A DNA stretch of 64,000 bases from Planctomycetia bacterium (GCA_015709575.1 CP054190.1:2974616-3038615); one strand, 5' to 3'. Numbered from the stretch's first letter, positions 1-11,179 are shown. Numbers and translations: made by a program. Notes: generated from the letters alone by a model not told the origin.

Positions 1-1
1 G

Positions 2-658
2 TCAGCGCTCATTTCGATCCTCTCGTGCCGATCCCGGCGGACCTTGACTCGTATCGCCACCCGGGCCGCTGTCCATCCCGTGACTCATCCGGCCATGCGC
101 GGGGGGACTCGCAGCGCTGCCTGTACCGCGACTCGCGCCGCTGTCTGTACCACGGCTCGCCCTGTTTCGCGCAAGGCGCCACTCGCGCCCGACGGACATC
201 GCCGCCCAGCCGTTGAGCAGCGCCACCAGCAGGAGAATCCAGCCGTCGCCATCGCCGTAGGCCAGCCAGACCGCCCCGCACGATCCCGCGCCGATCGCGC
301 CGATACCGGCCAGCACGGCGTCGAGCAGCACGGCCGAGCGCAGGCCGACGGCCGCCAGCAGCGATACGCCGATCATCGCACAGCCGACGACGCGGGCGAA
401 CATCACGAAGCCGTACACGGCGGCGGCGTAGAGTTCGGGCGCGCCCGGAACGGTGCGGCCGGTCCAGTAGCCAAAGCCGAGATAGAGAAACACGCCGCCG
501 GAAATCAGCGCGCCAAGCACGCCTTCGAAGCGATCGAACGCAGAAAGCCCGCGGCGCTGGTGCGAGTGCTGGGGATCAGCCTGCGGATCGCACAGTCCGG
601 AGGGCCGGTCGCGCGGATCGGATGGTGGATCGCGGGGATCGGGTTGTCGGTGGTCCAT
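2..658 (-). CDS. hypothetical four-helix membrane protein
   Basis: Not recognised as a named family. The 218-residue product starts with a polar Pro/Asp/Arg-rich stretch of about 35 residues. About four hydrophobic segments follow between residues 45 and 155, typical of a small integral inner-membrane protein. The tail is Gly/Ser/Arg-rich with short imperfect repeats of the ASRGT type. The reading frame is closed at both ends inside the window. No Shine-Dalgarno motif precedes the ATG, so the true start could be further in, near the first membrane segment. No function can be assigned from context. Confidence 0.55.
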   Translation of the reverse strand: MDHRQPDPRDPPSDPRDRPSGLCDPQADPQHSHQRRGLSAFDRFEGVLGALISGGVFLYLGFGYWTGRTVPGAPELYAAAVYGFVMFARVVGCAMIGVSLLAAVGLRSAVLLDAVLAGIGAIGAGSCGAVWLAYGDGDGWILLLVALLNGWAAMSVGREWRLARNRASRGTDSGASRGTGSAASPPAHGRMSHGMDSGPGGDTSQGPPGSAREDRNER

Positions 659-791
659 GCGGTGGCCCCTGGGGGCGGGGGCGCTGGAGACTGCTGGCGT
701 CAGCGCGGCGCGCTGCTTGCTGCCTGGACTATAGCGGATCGCGGCCCATGCATGCAGGGCGTGTTAGGTGACATGGTGTCGGGTGGATGGC

Positions 792-820
792 GTTGGGTGG
801 CACGGTGTTGGGTGGCATGC
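792..820. repeat. left fragment of REP-like repeat copy A (cut by the IS)
   Basis: Bases 794-820 are identical to 2519-2545, the start of repeat copy B. The last 11 bases, GGGTGGCATGC (810-820), recur at 2282-2292 directly after the insertion sequence, which makes them the target-site duplication. Joined to 2293 onward, this fragment restores copy A. Confidence 0.85.
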
Positions 821-2281
821 AACGCCGTTCACTAAGCCGCTCCTTTTTCTTTTCTGAATGCCTGTGCTTTGCGGATTTCGGCCGTGGTTGCGGTGCGGAT
901 TCTGGGGGTTCCGGGGGGTGGTTCGGTTTTCTTGTGCGGCCAATCGCGGGCGGTCTTTGGTCGTCTGCGGAGGTAGAAGTCGGGCACGGCGGTGCGGAGT
1001 TGGCGCTGGAGCCAGTGTTTTCCCGTTGGGCGGCGGCCGCGCCGCATGGCGGTGCGGATCACACGCAATGCCGCGGCGGGTGAGATCAATCGCGGCGGCT
1101 GGGCGGCGTTGTGCGTCAGCAGGCTGATGAGCCACAGACCGGCCATCGACCAGTCGAGTTCGCACGCGGCCAGCTCCGGCGTTTGGGCGCGAAGCTTTTG
1201 CTTGCCCAGCGTCTGCTTCAGCGTGCGATGCATCACTTCCAGCGACCAGCGCTGCCGGTAGAGGGCGGCAACATCCGCAGCGCTGAGCCGCCGCTCGTCC
1301 AGCACGTTGGTCAGCAGCGCCACATGCTGTCGCCCCGCCTGCAACAGCACGAGTCGCAGCGTCAGCGGCGGCGTGCGGCGCTGCGTGTCGGGCCACAGAT
1401 ACACCACGCCCGCGCGCTCGCGCAGGTGGTAGCCGAGCTTGCGCAGCAGCGTCACATTCCGGCCGACGCGCACGATGAACGCATGGCCGCAGTTCTGCAG
1501 GCGCGTGAGCACGCGGTAGCCCACCAGCCCCGCATCGGTCAGCAGCAGCGTGCGCTCCGGCAACTCCGGCAGCATCGACAGCAGCAGGTCGCGTTCGCTG
1601 CCGTCGCCGCGCGTGCGCCGCCAGGCCCAGGGCAGGTTGCTGGCCACGTGATAGAGCGTGACCAGCAGCTGCTGCGGCGCGGTGCGCTGCTTGCCGGCGC
1701 AGCCGAACGCCTGCTCGTTCGCCCGCGTGCGCGGACAATTCACCCGCGAACCGTCCACGCCGAGCACCACCCAGTTCCGCCAGCGCCAACAGCCCGCGGC
1801 CGAGCGTTGCGTATGAGACCGCAGCGTCGCGACGAGTGGCCGCAGCAGCCGCGCCGAACGCGTCCGCCAGGCCTTGAGGAAGCCTTCGAGATGAGCGCCC
1901 GGCCGCCGCCGCGTCGGATACATCGCGACGATCTGCTCACGCATCGCCGCGAAGGCTTCGCGGAAAGAGGAGACCGGATGCCAGACCATCAGCAACAGGC
2001 CGATCAGCAACATCCGGTCGCTCCACCGAACGCGCTGATCCGACGAGCACAGCGGCAAACCGCTGACCGGGAGAAACTGTCGAATGGCGGAACGCAGCTG
2101 GGTGCAGTACGCTGAAGAACGGGTGCTCGTCCGTGAGCATTCCATCGCGGCCTCCGTTTGCTTGGTGTGGAAACCAAAGCCTAACGGAGGCCGTTCAATT
2201 TGGCGCGCCATACACCCGCTATAACTACCATGAATCACAAAGACTTATGAGCCGACTATCGGGCGATTGGTGAACGGCGTT
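821..2281 (-). mobile_element. complete IS4-family insertion sequence, 1461 bp
   Basis: Terminal inverted repeats start AACGCCGTTCAC at 821 and, on the other strand, at 2281; after a T/C mismatch they share AA. The element is flanked by an 11-bp direct repeat GGGTGGCATGC (810-820 and 2282-2292), a target duplication length typical of the IS4 family. Repeat copy B at 2519-2560 carries the same flanks with a single 11-mer, i.e. the unoccupied site. The single transposase gene nearly fills the element and its stop codon lies inside the left terminal repeat. The element looks intact and possibly recent. Confidence 0.9.
832..2145 (-). CDS. IS4-family DDE transposase
   Basis: Catalyses cut-and-paste transposition of the surrounding insertion sequence. 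The first catalytic Asp is in the LGVDGSRV motif, the second region is LLTDAGLVGY, and the C-terminal signature Y-x2-R-x3-E-x6-K is complete (YRQRWSLEVMHRTLK). The chosen ATG has AACGGAGG five bases upstream and gives 437 residues, a normal IS4 length. The frame stays open to 2238, where a longer start without a ribosome site is possible. The gene is uninterrupted and its TAG stop (832-834) sits within the terminal inverted repeat, so activity is plausible. Confidence 0.88.
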   Translation of the reverse strand: MECSRTSTRSSAYCTQLRSAIRQFLPVSGLPLCSSDQRVRWSDRMLLIGLLLMVWHPVSSFREAFAAMREQIVAMYPTRRRPGAHLEGFLKAWRTRSARLLRPLVATLRSHTQRSAAGCWRWRNWVVLGVDGSRVNCPRTRANEQAFGCAGKQRTAPQQLLVTLYHVASNLPWAWRRTRGDGSERDLLLSMLPELPERTLLLTDAGLVGYRVLTRLQNCGHAFIVRVGRNVTLLRKLGYHLRERAGVVYLWPDTQRRTPPLTLRLVLLQAGRQHVALLTNVLDERRLSAADVAALYRQRWSLEVMHRTLKQTLGKQKLRAQTPELAACELDWSMAGLWLISLLTHNAAQPPRLISPAAALRVIRTAMRRGRRPTGKHWLQRQLRTAVPDFYLRRRPKTARDWPHKKTEPPPGTPRIRTATTAEIRKAQAFRKEKGAA

Positions 2282-2502
2282 GGGTGGCATGCCTTCGCGG
2301 TACCCCGCGTAGGCATGCAGGGCACGTTGAGCAGAAAGTCCGGCGCCGTTGCATGCTCACGCTGCGTACAGCGAGAGCATGCCACCCAACGCTGCTTTTG
2401 TTCGCGACGTTGCATGCCACCCGCCGAGATCAACGACCGGTGGTTCCCGGAAATGGGGATCGTATCTGACGCTGTGCTGCACACGCCATGCGACGAAGGC
2501 GG
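2282..2502. repeat. REP/BIME-like twin-hairpin repeat, copy A
   Basis: Contains two 32-nt hairpins with the same geometry but different bases: 2287-2318 and 2351-2382. Each has an 8-bp outer stem bounded by GCATGC, one mismatched pair (T/T or A/A), a 5-bp inner stem and a 4-nt loop. The pair is enclosed by inverted 14-mers GTTGGGTGGCATGC (2279-2292) and its complement (2377-2390). Copy A has 35 extra bases (2388-2422), bounded by two direct copies of GCATGCCACCC, that copy B lacks. Several reading frames cross the region but all are repeat artefacts. Confidence 0.85.
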
Positions 2503-2515
2503 TCGGGTCGCATGG

Positions 2516-2724
2516 AGCTGGGTGGCACGGTGTTGGGTGGCATGCCTTCGCGGTACCCCGCGTAGGCATGCAGGGTACGTTGAGCAGAAAGTCCGGCGCT
2601 TGTTGCATGCTCACGCTGCGTACAGCGAGAGCATGCCACCCGCCGAGATCAGCGACCGGTGGTTCCCGGAAATGGAGATCGCACTAGACGCCATGTTGCA
2701 CACGCCATACGGCGAAGGTTGGGT
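2516..2724. repeat. REP/BIME-like twin-hairpin repeat, copy B (empty IS site)
   Basis: Nearly identical to copy A apart from a few substitutions and the missing 35 bases. The hairpins lie at 2540-2571 and 2605-2636. The 11-mer GGGTGGCATGC occurs once (2535-2545), showing the site as it was before the IS entered copy A. After 2724 the sequence up to the CAP gene at 2809 shows no further structure that I can identify. Confidence 0.85.
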
Positions 2725-2808
2725 GGCGAAATCCGGGCGCCGCTGACTTGAGCAACCCACGGCCGCCTGGTGCCTGCACGGAGTTCAGCGAAGCAAGGAC
2801 GCCGGCCG

Positions 2809-3486
2809 TTACTTGCCGCCGCCGGCGGCCGACTCGAGCGGGGCGCCGAATTCCTGCACCCAGTAGAGGCCGTAGGTGCCGCCGGAGCGGATACCGACGC
2901 CCAGCTCGGTGAAGCGGCCGTCGAGGATGTTGGCGCGATGCCCGGGGCTTTCCATCCAGTCGCGGAAGGCCTCTGCGGGCGACGGCTGACCGGCGGCGAG
3001 GTTTTCTCCGACGACGCGATAAACGTAGCCGAACTGCTCCGCTCGCTCGGACAGCGTGGATTTCGTGACCGGGTTCACGTGCGCGAAGAAGTCGTAGTGG
3101 ATCAACTCGCAGGCGTATTCCTCAGCCTGCGCTTCCAGCGTCGCGTTGAACTTGACCGGGCCCAGGCCGCGCGCGACGCGCTCTTCGTTGACGAGGCGGA
3201 AAATCTCATTTCGCCAGGCGGCGGACTCGACCGGCTCGAGACACTGCGCGTACTTGGCCGTCAGGCCGTCGGAAAAGGCCGAACCGGCCGCGCCGGATCC
3301 CGCGGCGCTGGACGCGCCGGCGGTCTGCGAGCCGCTGAAGCTCGCGCCGGGCAGCGTGGTGCCGGAGCGGGAGATAGCGGAGGAGCCGGCGTCATCGTTC
3401 GGCACCGGACAGCCGCCGATGGGCAGGGCTGCGGCGAGCGCGAGCAGGACGGTTAGCGATCGGCGATGGAAGTGGCGCTGGACCAT
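2809..3486 (-). CDS. CAP/SCP-domain lipoprotein
   Basis: Secreted lipoprotein of the CAP superfamily (SCP/PR-1, YkwD-like). Its molecular role in bacteria is mostly unknown. The chosen ATG gives a 225-residue product with a signal peptide ending in the lipobox IGGC near residue 27. An Ala/Gly/Ser linker follows, then the CAP domain at about residues 90-215. The domain shows the usual landmarks: LVNEERVARGL, a His in the FAHVNP region, GENLAAG, and SPGHRANIL. Upstream the frame stays open to 3627, but that extension would put residues before a good signal peptide, so I reject it. Transcribed away from the PKD/WD40 gene. Confidence 0.85.
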   Translation of the reverse strand: MVQRHFHRRSLTVLLALAAALPIGGCPVPNDDAGSSAISRSGTTLPGASFSGSQTAGASSAAGSGAAGSAFSDGLTAKYAQCLEPVESAAWRNEIFRLVNEERVARGLGPVKFNATLEAQAEEYACELIHYDFFAHVNPVTKSTLSERAEQFGYVYRVVGENLAAGQPSPAEAFRDWMESPGHRANILDGRFTELGVGIRSGGTYGLYWVQEFGAPLESAAGGGK

Positions 3487-3662
3487 GTATTTTCGCTCCG
3501 CAGCGGCGTCGGCCCGGTACAAAATGCCGCTGGGAGTCAATATACCAAAAGTCCGTGCCGTTTCCCCACTTGATCCGACTCTTTGTCCGTCCCATACTTT
3601 GCGGGGCTTGCTGACGGACGAACCCACCCCCGGCTGCTGCCCGGTTATCAGGAGTTTCCCCG

Positions 3663-6674
<3,012 letters not shown>

Positions 6675-6708
6675 GACTGCGATCCGGCGGACACTGACGT
6701 AGCTTTAT

Positions 6709-6744
6709 GCGGGCGCTGCGGTTGCAGCGCCCGCTTTCGTTTCT
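6709..6744 (+). terminator. rho-independent terminator after the PKD/WD40 gene
   Basis: A perfect 11-bp GC-rich stem (GCGGGCGCTGC pairing with 6724-6734), loop GGTT, followed by TTTCGTTTCT. It lies 35 bases after the stop codon at 6674. Confidence 0.85.
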
Positions 6745-6860
6745 ACCTGGCGCGCAAGTCATTGATTTTGGCGGTTCGCATCGGAAATCTCCGCCGTTCG
6801 CGCTCACGATGTCATGCCGAATTTCTGTAAATTCAATCCACGTCCATGCTCTCAATAGGA

Positions 6861-6888
6861 TTGCAGGTTTCTTCGGACGTTGTACAAT
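6861..6888 (+). promoter_or_regulatory. predicted sigma-70-type promoter of the LacI-type gene
   Basis: TTGCAG, a 16-base spacer and TACAAT, ending 75 bases before the ATG at 6964. Predicted from the hexamers alone. Confidence 0.45.
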
Positions 6889-6963
6889 CGGCTGCCGCGC
6901 GGAGCGAGTGCTGCATTTCTCGGGGTGCCTGCTCCTCCTGTCCTGTCGTGGCAAGGACGCAAC

Positions 6964-7932
6964 ATGACGAAGGTCACGATCGAAGACATCAGCCGACAAA
7001 CCGGCTTGTCGCGTGGGACGGTATCGCGCGCTCTCAACGATCGACCGGATATCAGTCAACAGACCAAGCAGCGGGTGCTTGAAGCGTGTAAAACGCTGAA
7101 CTACGTCCCCAGCTACGCAGCCAGATCGCTGGCCACCGGCCGCACGTTCGCCGTCACCGTTCTCATCCCCGATTTGAACTCCGGGTTCACCCGCGACCTG
7201 CTGCACGGCGTGCTGTCCCGCGCCGGTCAAGCCCAGTACCTCGTCAGTGTGATCGAGCTTGGGAGCGATTCCAACGAAGCTCGGGATCGGTTGCGGATGC
7301 TGTCGGGCGAGCGAATCGACGGCTTGGTCGTGGCGGCGGACCTGGATGCTGAGACGGCCGCGCGGGTCGCTGAAACGCTTGGAAATCGGCCGATTGCTTC
7401 CACGCACCGCATTCCAAACATCGCCGCCGACGTGCTCGCCCCCGACTATCGCGAGGCAGGGCGATTGCTCGCCAGGGAACTCGCGGGTTGCGGCGGACCG
7501 ACGGCGTTGCTCGTCTGTGCGGAATGCGCATCGAGCCGCGCGCTGTCGACCGGTTTCCGCGACATCCTTCCGACGGCCGAGATTGTCGAAGTTCGGCGTG
7601 CGGATGACCTCGGCGCGCTGTTGAGCACCCGACTGGCCGGGGCGCGCGGAATTGCGACGGGCGGCGAGAAGATCGCCGCGGGGCTGTACTGTGCGCTGCT
7701 GGGCAGCGGCAAGGTCCCGGGTCGCGACATTGCGGTTGCGTGCTTCGGGGACGGGGCCGCACTCGAACGCATGCGCCCGGCGGTGACGGTGGTGGACCCG
7801 GTCGGGGCGGAAGTCGGGCGTCGGGCGATGGACGTCATTCTGCAGCGGCTCGGCAAAATGCGCCACGACGCACCGGAGTTCACGGAAGTGGCGCCGGTCG
7901 TTCGCTCAAACGCATCTTCCAGGCTCGGTTAG
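6964..7932 (+). CDS. LacI-family transcriptional regulator
   Basis: DNA-binding regulator of 322 residues. The N-terminal helix-turn-helix is clear: TIEDISRQTGLSRGTVSRAL (about 4-23), followed by the hinge motif NYVPSYAARSLATGRT. The rest (about 60-320) fits a periplasmic-binding-protein-like sensor domain that would bind a sugar or a related small ligand. The ATG is preceded by AAGGA at a suitable distance; the open frame extends upstream to 6880, but that part overlaps the predicted promoter. The next genes are hpf and phosphotransferase components, so carbon-related control is a reasonable guess, but no operator was identified and no sugar catabolic gene is adjacent. Confidence 0.88.
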   Translation: MTKVTIEDISRQTGLSRGTVSRALNDRPDISQQTKQRVLEACKTLNYVPSYAARSLATGRTFAVTVLIPDLNSGFTRDLLHGVLSRAGQAQYLVSVIELGSDSNEARDRLRMLSGERIDGLVVAADLDAETAARVAETLGNRPIASTHRIPNIAADVLAPDYREAGRLLARELAGCGGPTALLVCAECASSRALSTGFRDILPTAEIVEVRRADDLGALLSTRLAGARGIATGGEKIAAGLYCALLGSGKVPGRDIAVACFGDGAALERMRPAVTVVDPVGAEVGRRAMDVILQRLGKMRHDAPEFTEVAPVVRSNASSRLG

Positions 7933-8061
7933 TGCTCATCCCCGCGGATTTGTCGCGATGTCGCGCCAACCCCGCCCGCCTCCCCCTGACAACGCAGACT
8001 CACTCGATGCCGGGTCGCCAGGGTGGCGATCGCTCCCGACATCGGCACAGCGGCCCTCGGC

Positions 8062-8091
8062 TTGACGGTCCGTCACGCGGCGCAGTAGATT
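8062..8091 (+). promoter_or_regulatory. predicted promoter of the hpf-ptsN-ptsH-ptsI cluster
   Basis: TTGACG and TAGATT separated by 18 bases, 135 bases upstream of hpf. The rest of the 293-base gap (7933-8225) shows no gene. Confidence 0.4.
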
Positions 8092-8225
8092 CCGGACTCT
8101 GGGGCGGCCCGGTCGTGACGTGCGATCTGAATGGTCGTTGCGCCCGATCAGACCGGTCGCAACGCGCGACCGACCCGCCCGCGAACGCTTGTCGGCCCGG
8201 CGCCGACCCATCGAAAGCCCCCATC

Positions 8226-8528
8226 ATGCAGGTGACAGTCTCGGGACGGCACATGACGGTGAGCGACGCCGTCCGCGAGTATTGCGAAAAAAAAGCGGAG
8301 CGGCTCGTCCGGTTTTTTGATCGCATCCAGTCCATCGAGGTTGTGCTGGACGGCCAGGCGGGGCGTCACACGGCCAAGATGATCGTCCATGCCGAGCATC
8401 ACGACCCCTTCGTGGCACAGGAGGAGAACGCGGACATTTACGCCGCGGTGGACCTGCTGCTGGAGGAAATCGAAGGGCAACTCCGCCGTCACAAGGAAAA
8501 GCTGCGAAATCGGAAGCACCCGGAATGA
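8226..8528 (+). CDS. hpf: ribosome hibernation-promoting factor, short form
   Basis: HPF/RaiA family protein of 100 residues that binds the 30S decoding region and inactivates ribosomes in stationary phase. The sequence begins MQVTVSGRHMTVSDAVREY and continues through the typical beta-alpha-beta-beta-beta-alpha domain with VHAEHHDPF and DLLLEEIEGQLRRHKEK. The C-terminal dimerisation domain of long HPF is absent. The stop codon overlaps the start of ptsN (ATGA), the same hpf-ptsN order as near rpoN in proteobacteria. Because no strong Shine-Dalgarno precedes it, the start rests on family alignment. Confidence 0.9.
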   Translation: MQVTVSGRHMTVSDAVREYCEKKAERLVRFFDRIQSIEVVLDGQAGRHTAKMIVHAEHHDPFVAQEENADIYAAVDLLLEEIEGQLRRHKEKLRNRKHPE

Positions 8529-9043
8529 CGAACCGTTCCGCCACGGAGCGCGGCATGAAGCTTTGCGACCTCGTCCCCGGCGGGGCGATTGTGGCGAACC
8601 TGCGGGCTGACGACCGCAACGGCGTGATCCGCGAACTGGTCACGGTGCTGTCGGTGACCGGCGCCATTACCGACGCCGAGGTGGAACCGGTTTCAAGATC
8701 GATCGTGACCCGCGAGCGCACCCGGGGCACAACCGGGTTCGGTCGCGGGGTGGCCGCGCCTCACACCAAGCTGGATGGACTGAAGCGGGTGGTGGTGGCG
8801 GTGGGTCGCAGCGCTGGAGGGGTCGATTTTTCGGCTCTGGACGGCGAACCGGTGTTCGGGGTGTTCCTGGTACTGAGTCCGACGGAGCAGCCGGAGCAAC
8901 ATCTTCGAGCGATGGACGTCATCTTCCGGGTTCTGCAGCAGGAAAAGTTCCGCCGCTTCTTGCGGCAGGCGGACTCGGAAGCGAAGATCGCCGAGTTGCT
9001 GCGGGAGGCGGATGAGCAAACACCACCGCCGAGCCGATCCTGA
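8525..9043 (+). CDS. ptsN: PTS EIIA-type (nitrogen regulatory) protein
   Basis: PTS EIIA domain of the fructose/mannitol/Ntr class, which receives phosphate from HPr and acts mainly as a regulator. The phospho-acceptor is His80 in GVAAPHTKLDG. Downstream motifs VFLVLSPTEQPEQHLRAM are typical. The ATG overlaps the hpf stop; an alternative ATG at 8555 (MKLCDLV) has a GGAG upstream and matches the usual family N-terminus, so the true product may be 162 residues. The tail ends in a Pro/Ser-rich stretch. ptsH and ptsI follow directly, with no EIIB or EIIC in sight. Confidence 0.88.
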   Translation: MTNRSATERGMKLCDLVPGGAIVANLRADDRNGVIRELVTVLSVTGAITDAEVEPVSRSIVTRERTRGTTGFGRGVAAPHTKLDGLKRVVVAVGRSAGGVDFSALDGEPVFGVFLVLSPTEQPEQHLRAMDVIFRVLQQEKFRRFLRQADSEAKIAELLREADEQTPPPSRS

Positions 9044-9063
9044 GCCGCTGTGTTGCTGGAACG

Positions 9064-9357
9064 ATGAGTAAACCGAGTGCGACCCCCGTGTTCTGCGAAC
9101 GAGAAGCTGTCATCCGAAACGCCGAGGGTCTGCATTTTCGACCGATCATGCAGTTGGTGGCGATTGCGTCTCAATACCAGTCGGCGGTGCGGGTGCATCA
9201 CAACGACCGCAGCGCGGACGGGCGCAGCCCGATGGAATTGCTGATGTTGATTGCGACGCAGGGATCGAAACTGCGTCTGACCGCCGAAGGCGAGGACGCC
9301 GACGCAGCGCTGACGGCGCTGACGGAGCTGGTGGAGTCCGGTTTCGGCGAAGCGTAA
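9064..9357 (+). CDS. ptsH: HPr-like phosphocarrier protein
   Basis: HPr relays phosphate from enzyme I to EIIA. The 97-residue product has the active His24 in EGLHFRPIMQL; most HPr proteins have GLHARP, so the Phe after His is unusual. The regulatory Ser region is GRSPMELLML (Ser55), comparable to Ser46 of Gram-positive HPr. An extra ten or so residues precede the core fold. Gene order ptsN-ptsH-ptsI supports the assignment. Confidence 0.88.
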   Translation: MSKPSATPVFCEREAVIRNAEGLHFRPIMQLVAIASQYQSAVRVHHNDRSADGRSPMELLMLIATQGSKLRLTAEGEDADAALTALTELVESGFGEA

Positions 9358-9439
9358 CGAAACAAGGAAATGCGTCGCGCGACCGGAAGGCCGCCGCGGC
9401 GCGGGAAGCGGCGCCGCCCGCGAGGCGCGCCGCGAGCCG

Positions 9440-11179
9440 ATGATCATCAAGAAGGGAATCAGCGCATCGCCCGGGGTGGCGATCGGACCGGCGTTCGTAC
9501 TCGATACGGAAGACTATCGCATTCCGCGCCGGACGGTCGAGCCCTCCCAGGCTCCTGAGCAGCTTCGGATTCTGGACGCCGCCCTGGAGGCATCGCGTCA
9601 GGAACTCGCGGAGCTGCGGGTCGCCACTGCGCGCCGCCTGGGCGAGCAGGCGGCCATGATCTTCGCATTTCACGAAGCCTTCATCGCCGAACCGGGGCTG
9701 CGCCGCGCGATCGTGCAATTGATCGAGCGGCAGCACTACACCGCCGCATTCGCCTTTTCCAATGAAATGAACCGGCGGCAGCGCGAATTCCGTGCCGTCG
9801 CGGATGCGTATCTGAAGGAGCGCGTCAAGGACCTGCAGGACGTGGAGCGGCGCGTGCTGCGGAACATCCTGGGCCGGGCGCGGGAGGACATCACGCGGCT
9901 CACCCAGCCGGTCATCATCGTCGCGCACGACCTGACGCCGTCGCAGGCCGTGTCGATCGATCGCGCGCACGTACTGGGCTTTGCGCTCAACGTGGGCGGG
10001 CAGACTTCGCACGTCGCCCTCATTGCCAAGCTGCGCGGCATTCCCGCGGTCGTGGCGCTCAACGACATCACCAGTGACGTGACCGGCGGTGAGCTGCTGG
10101 TGCTCGACGGCAGCCACGGCATCGTGGTGTGCGATCCGGACGACGCGAACGTCGAGCGCTATCGCGAGAGCCAGGCCGAGCACCGCCGGCAGGAGATCCA
10201 CCTTAAGCAGTTTCGTGGGCTGCCCTCGGTGACGCGCGACGACGTGCGCGTGACGCTGCACGCGAACATCGAACTGCCGGAGGAGGTGGACGCCGCGATC
10301 GAGGCCGGGGCGGAGGGCGTCGGCCTGTACCGCTCCGAGTTTCTCTTCCTGGCCGCCACGCGCCCGCCCACCGAGGACGAGCAGTACGAGGCTTTCCTGG
10401 ACGCGGTGAAACGCGTCAAGGGCGCCCCGATCGTAATCCGAACCATCGACCTGGGAGCGGACAAGATCTCCGCGGCGGTCGGGCCGTCGCGTGACCCGAA
10501 CCCCGATCTGGGGCTGCGATCCCTGCGCTACTGCCTCCAGCACCTGGACCTGTTCAAGCAGCACCTGCGGGCGATCCTGCGGGCCAGCGCCGCCGGGGAC
10601 GTGCGGATCATGTTCCCGATGGTGACGACGCTGATGGAACTGCGCCAGGCCAAGGCCACCGTTGCGGACGTGATGGAGGACCTCGAGGAGGACGGAATCG
10701 CGTTCCGCCATGACGTGCCGATCGGCATGATGATCGAGACGCCGGCGGCGGCGCTGCTCAGCGAGTCCTTCGCCCGCGAGGCCGCATTTTTCTCGATCGG
10801 CACCAACGATCTCACCGAGTACACGCTGGCGGTCGATCGCGCCAACGAGCGCGTGGCGCACCTGTACGCGCCGCACAACCCGGCCGTGCTGCGGCTGCTG
10901 CGCATGATCATTGACAGCGGCGCGGCAGCCGGAGTTCCGGTCAGCCTTTGCGGCGAAATGGCCGGCAGTCCGCTGTACTGCAAAATGCTGGTGGGCATGG
11001 GTTTGCGCCAGCTCTCGATGGCTCCGCAGGACATCCCGGAGATCAAGCGCGTAATCCGCAGCACCACCCTGCCCGATTGCCAGGAAATCGCCCGCCGCGC
11101 GCTGGGCTTCGACAACGACCGCGAGCTGCTGAATTACCTGCGCGACGTGACGCGCGAAGACGACCCGGAGCGCCTGTGA
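9440..11179 (+). CDS. ptsI: PTS enzyme I (phosphoenolpyruvate-protein phosphotransferase)
   Basis: Autophosphorylates from phosphoenolpyruvate and passes phosphate to HPr in the cytoplasm. The 579-residue length is standard. Landmarks: N-terminal KKGISASPGVAIGPA; phospho-His191 in GGQTSHVALIAK; GLYRSEFLF; PEP-binding core IMFPMV and FFSIGTNDLTEYT; and the conserved Cys in VSLCGEMAGSP. It starts 82 bases after ptsH and overlaps the next gene by GTGA, so the operon continues into the DUF2344 gene. No permease subunit lies nearby, suggesting a regulatory phosphorelay. Confidence 0.95.
   Translation: MIIKKGISASPGVAIGPAFVLDTEDYRIPRRTVEPSQAPEQLRILDAALEASRQELAELRVATARRLGEQAAMIFAFHEAFIAEPGLRRAIVQLIERQHYTAAFAFSNEMNRRQREFRAVADAYLKERVKDLQDVERRVLRNILGRAREDITRLTQPVIIVAHDLTPSQAVSIDRAHVLGFALNVGGQTSHVALIAKLRGIPAVVALNDITSDVTGGELLVLDGSHGIVVCDPDDANVERYRESQAEHRRQEIHLKQFRGLPSVTRDDVRVTLHANIELPEEVDAAIEAGAEGVGLYRSEFLFLAATRPPTEDEQYEAFLDAVKRVKGAPIVIRTIDLGADKISAAVGPSRDPNPDLGLRSLRYCLQHLDLFKQHLRAILRASAAGDVRIMFPMVTTLMELRQAKATVADVMEDLEEDGIAFRHDVPIGMMIETPAAALLSESFAREAAFFSIGTNDLTEYTLAVDRANERVAHLYAPHNPAVLRLLRMIIDSGAAAGVPVSLCGEMAGSPLYCKMLVGMGLRQLSMAPQDIPEIKRVIRSTTLPDCQEIARRALGFDNDRELLNYLRDVTREDDPERL

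Noticed and set aside
2267-2746. Overlapping open frames of 60-160 codons on both strands across the REP-like region
   Set aside because: They follow the repeat structure and translate hairpin arms; no family similarity or ribosome site.
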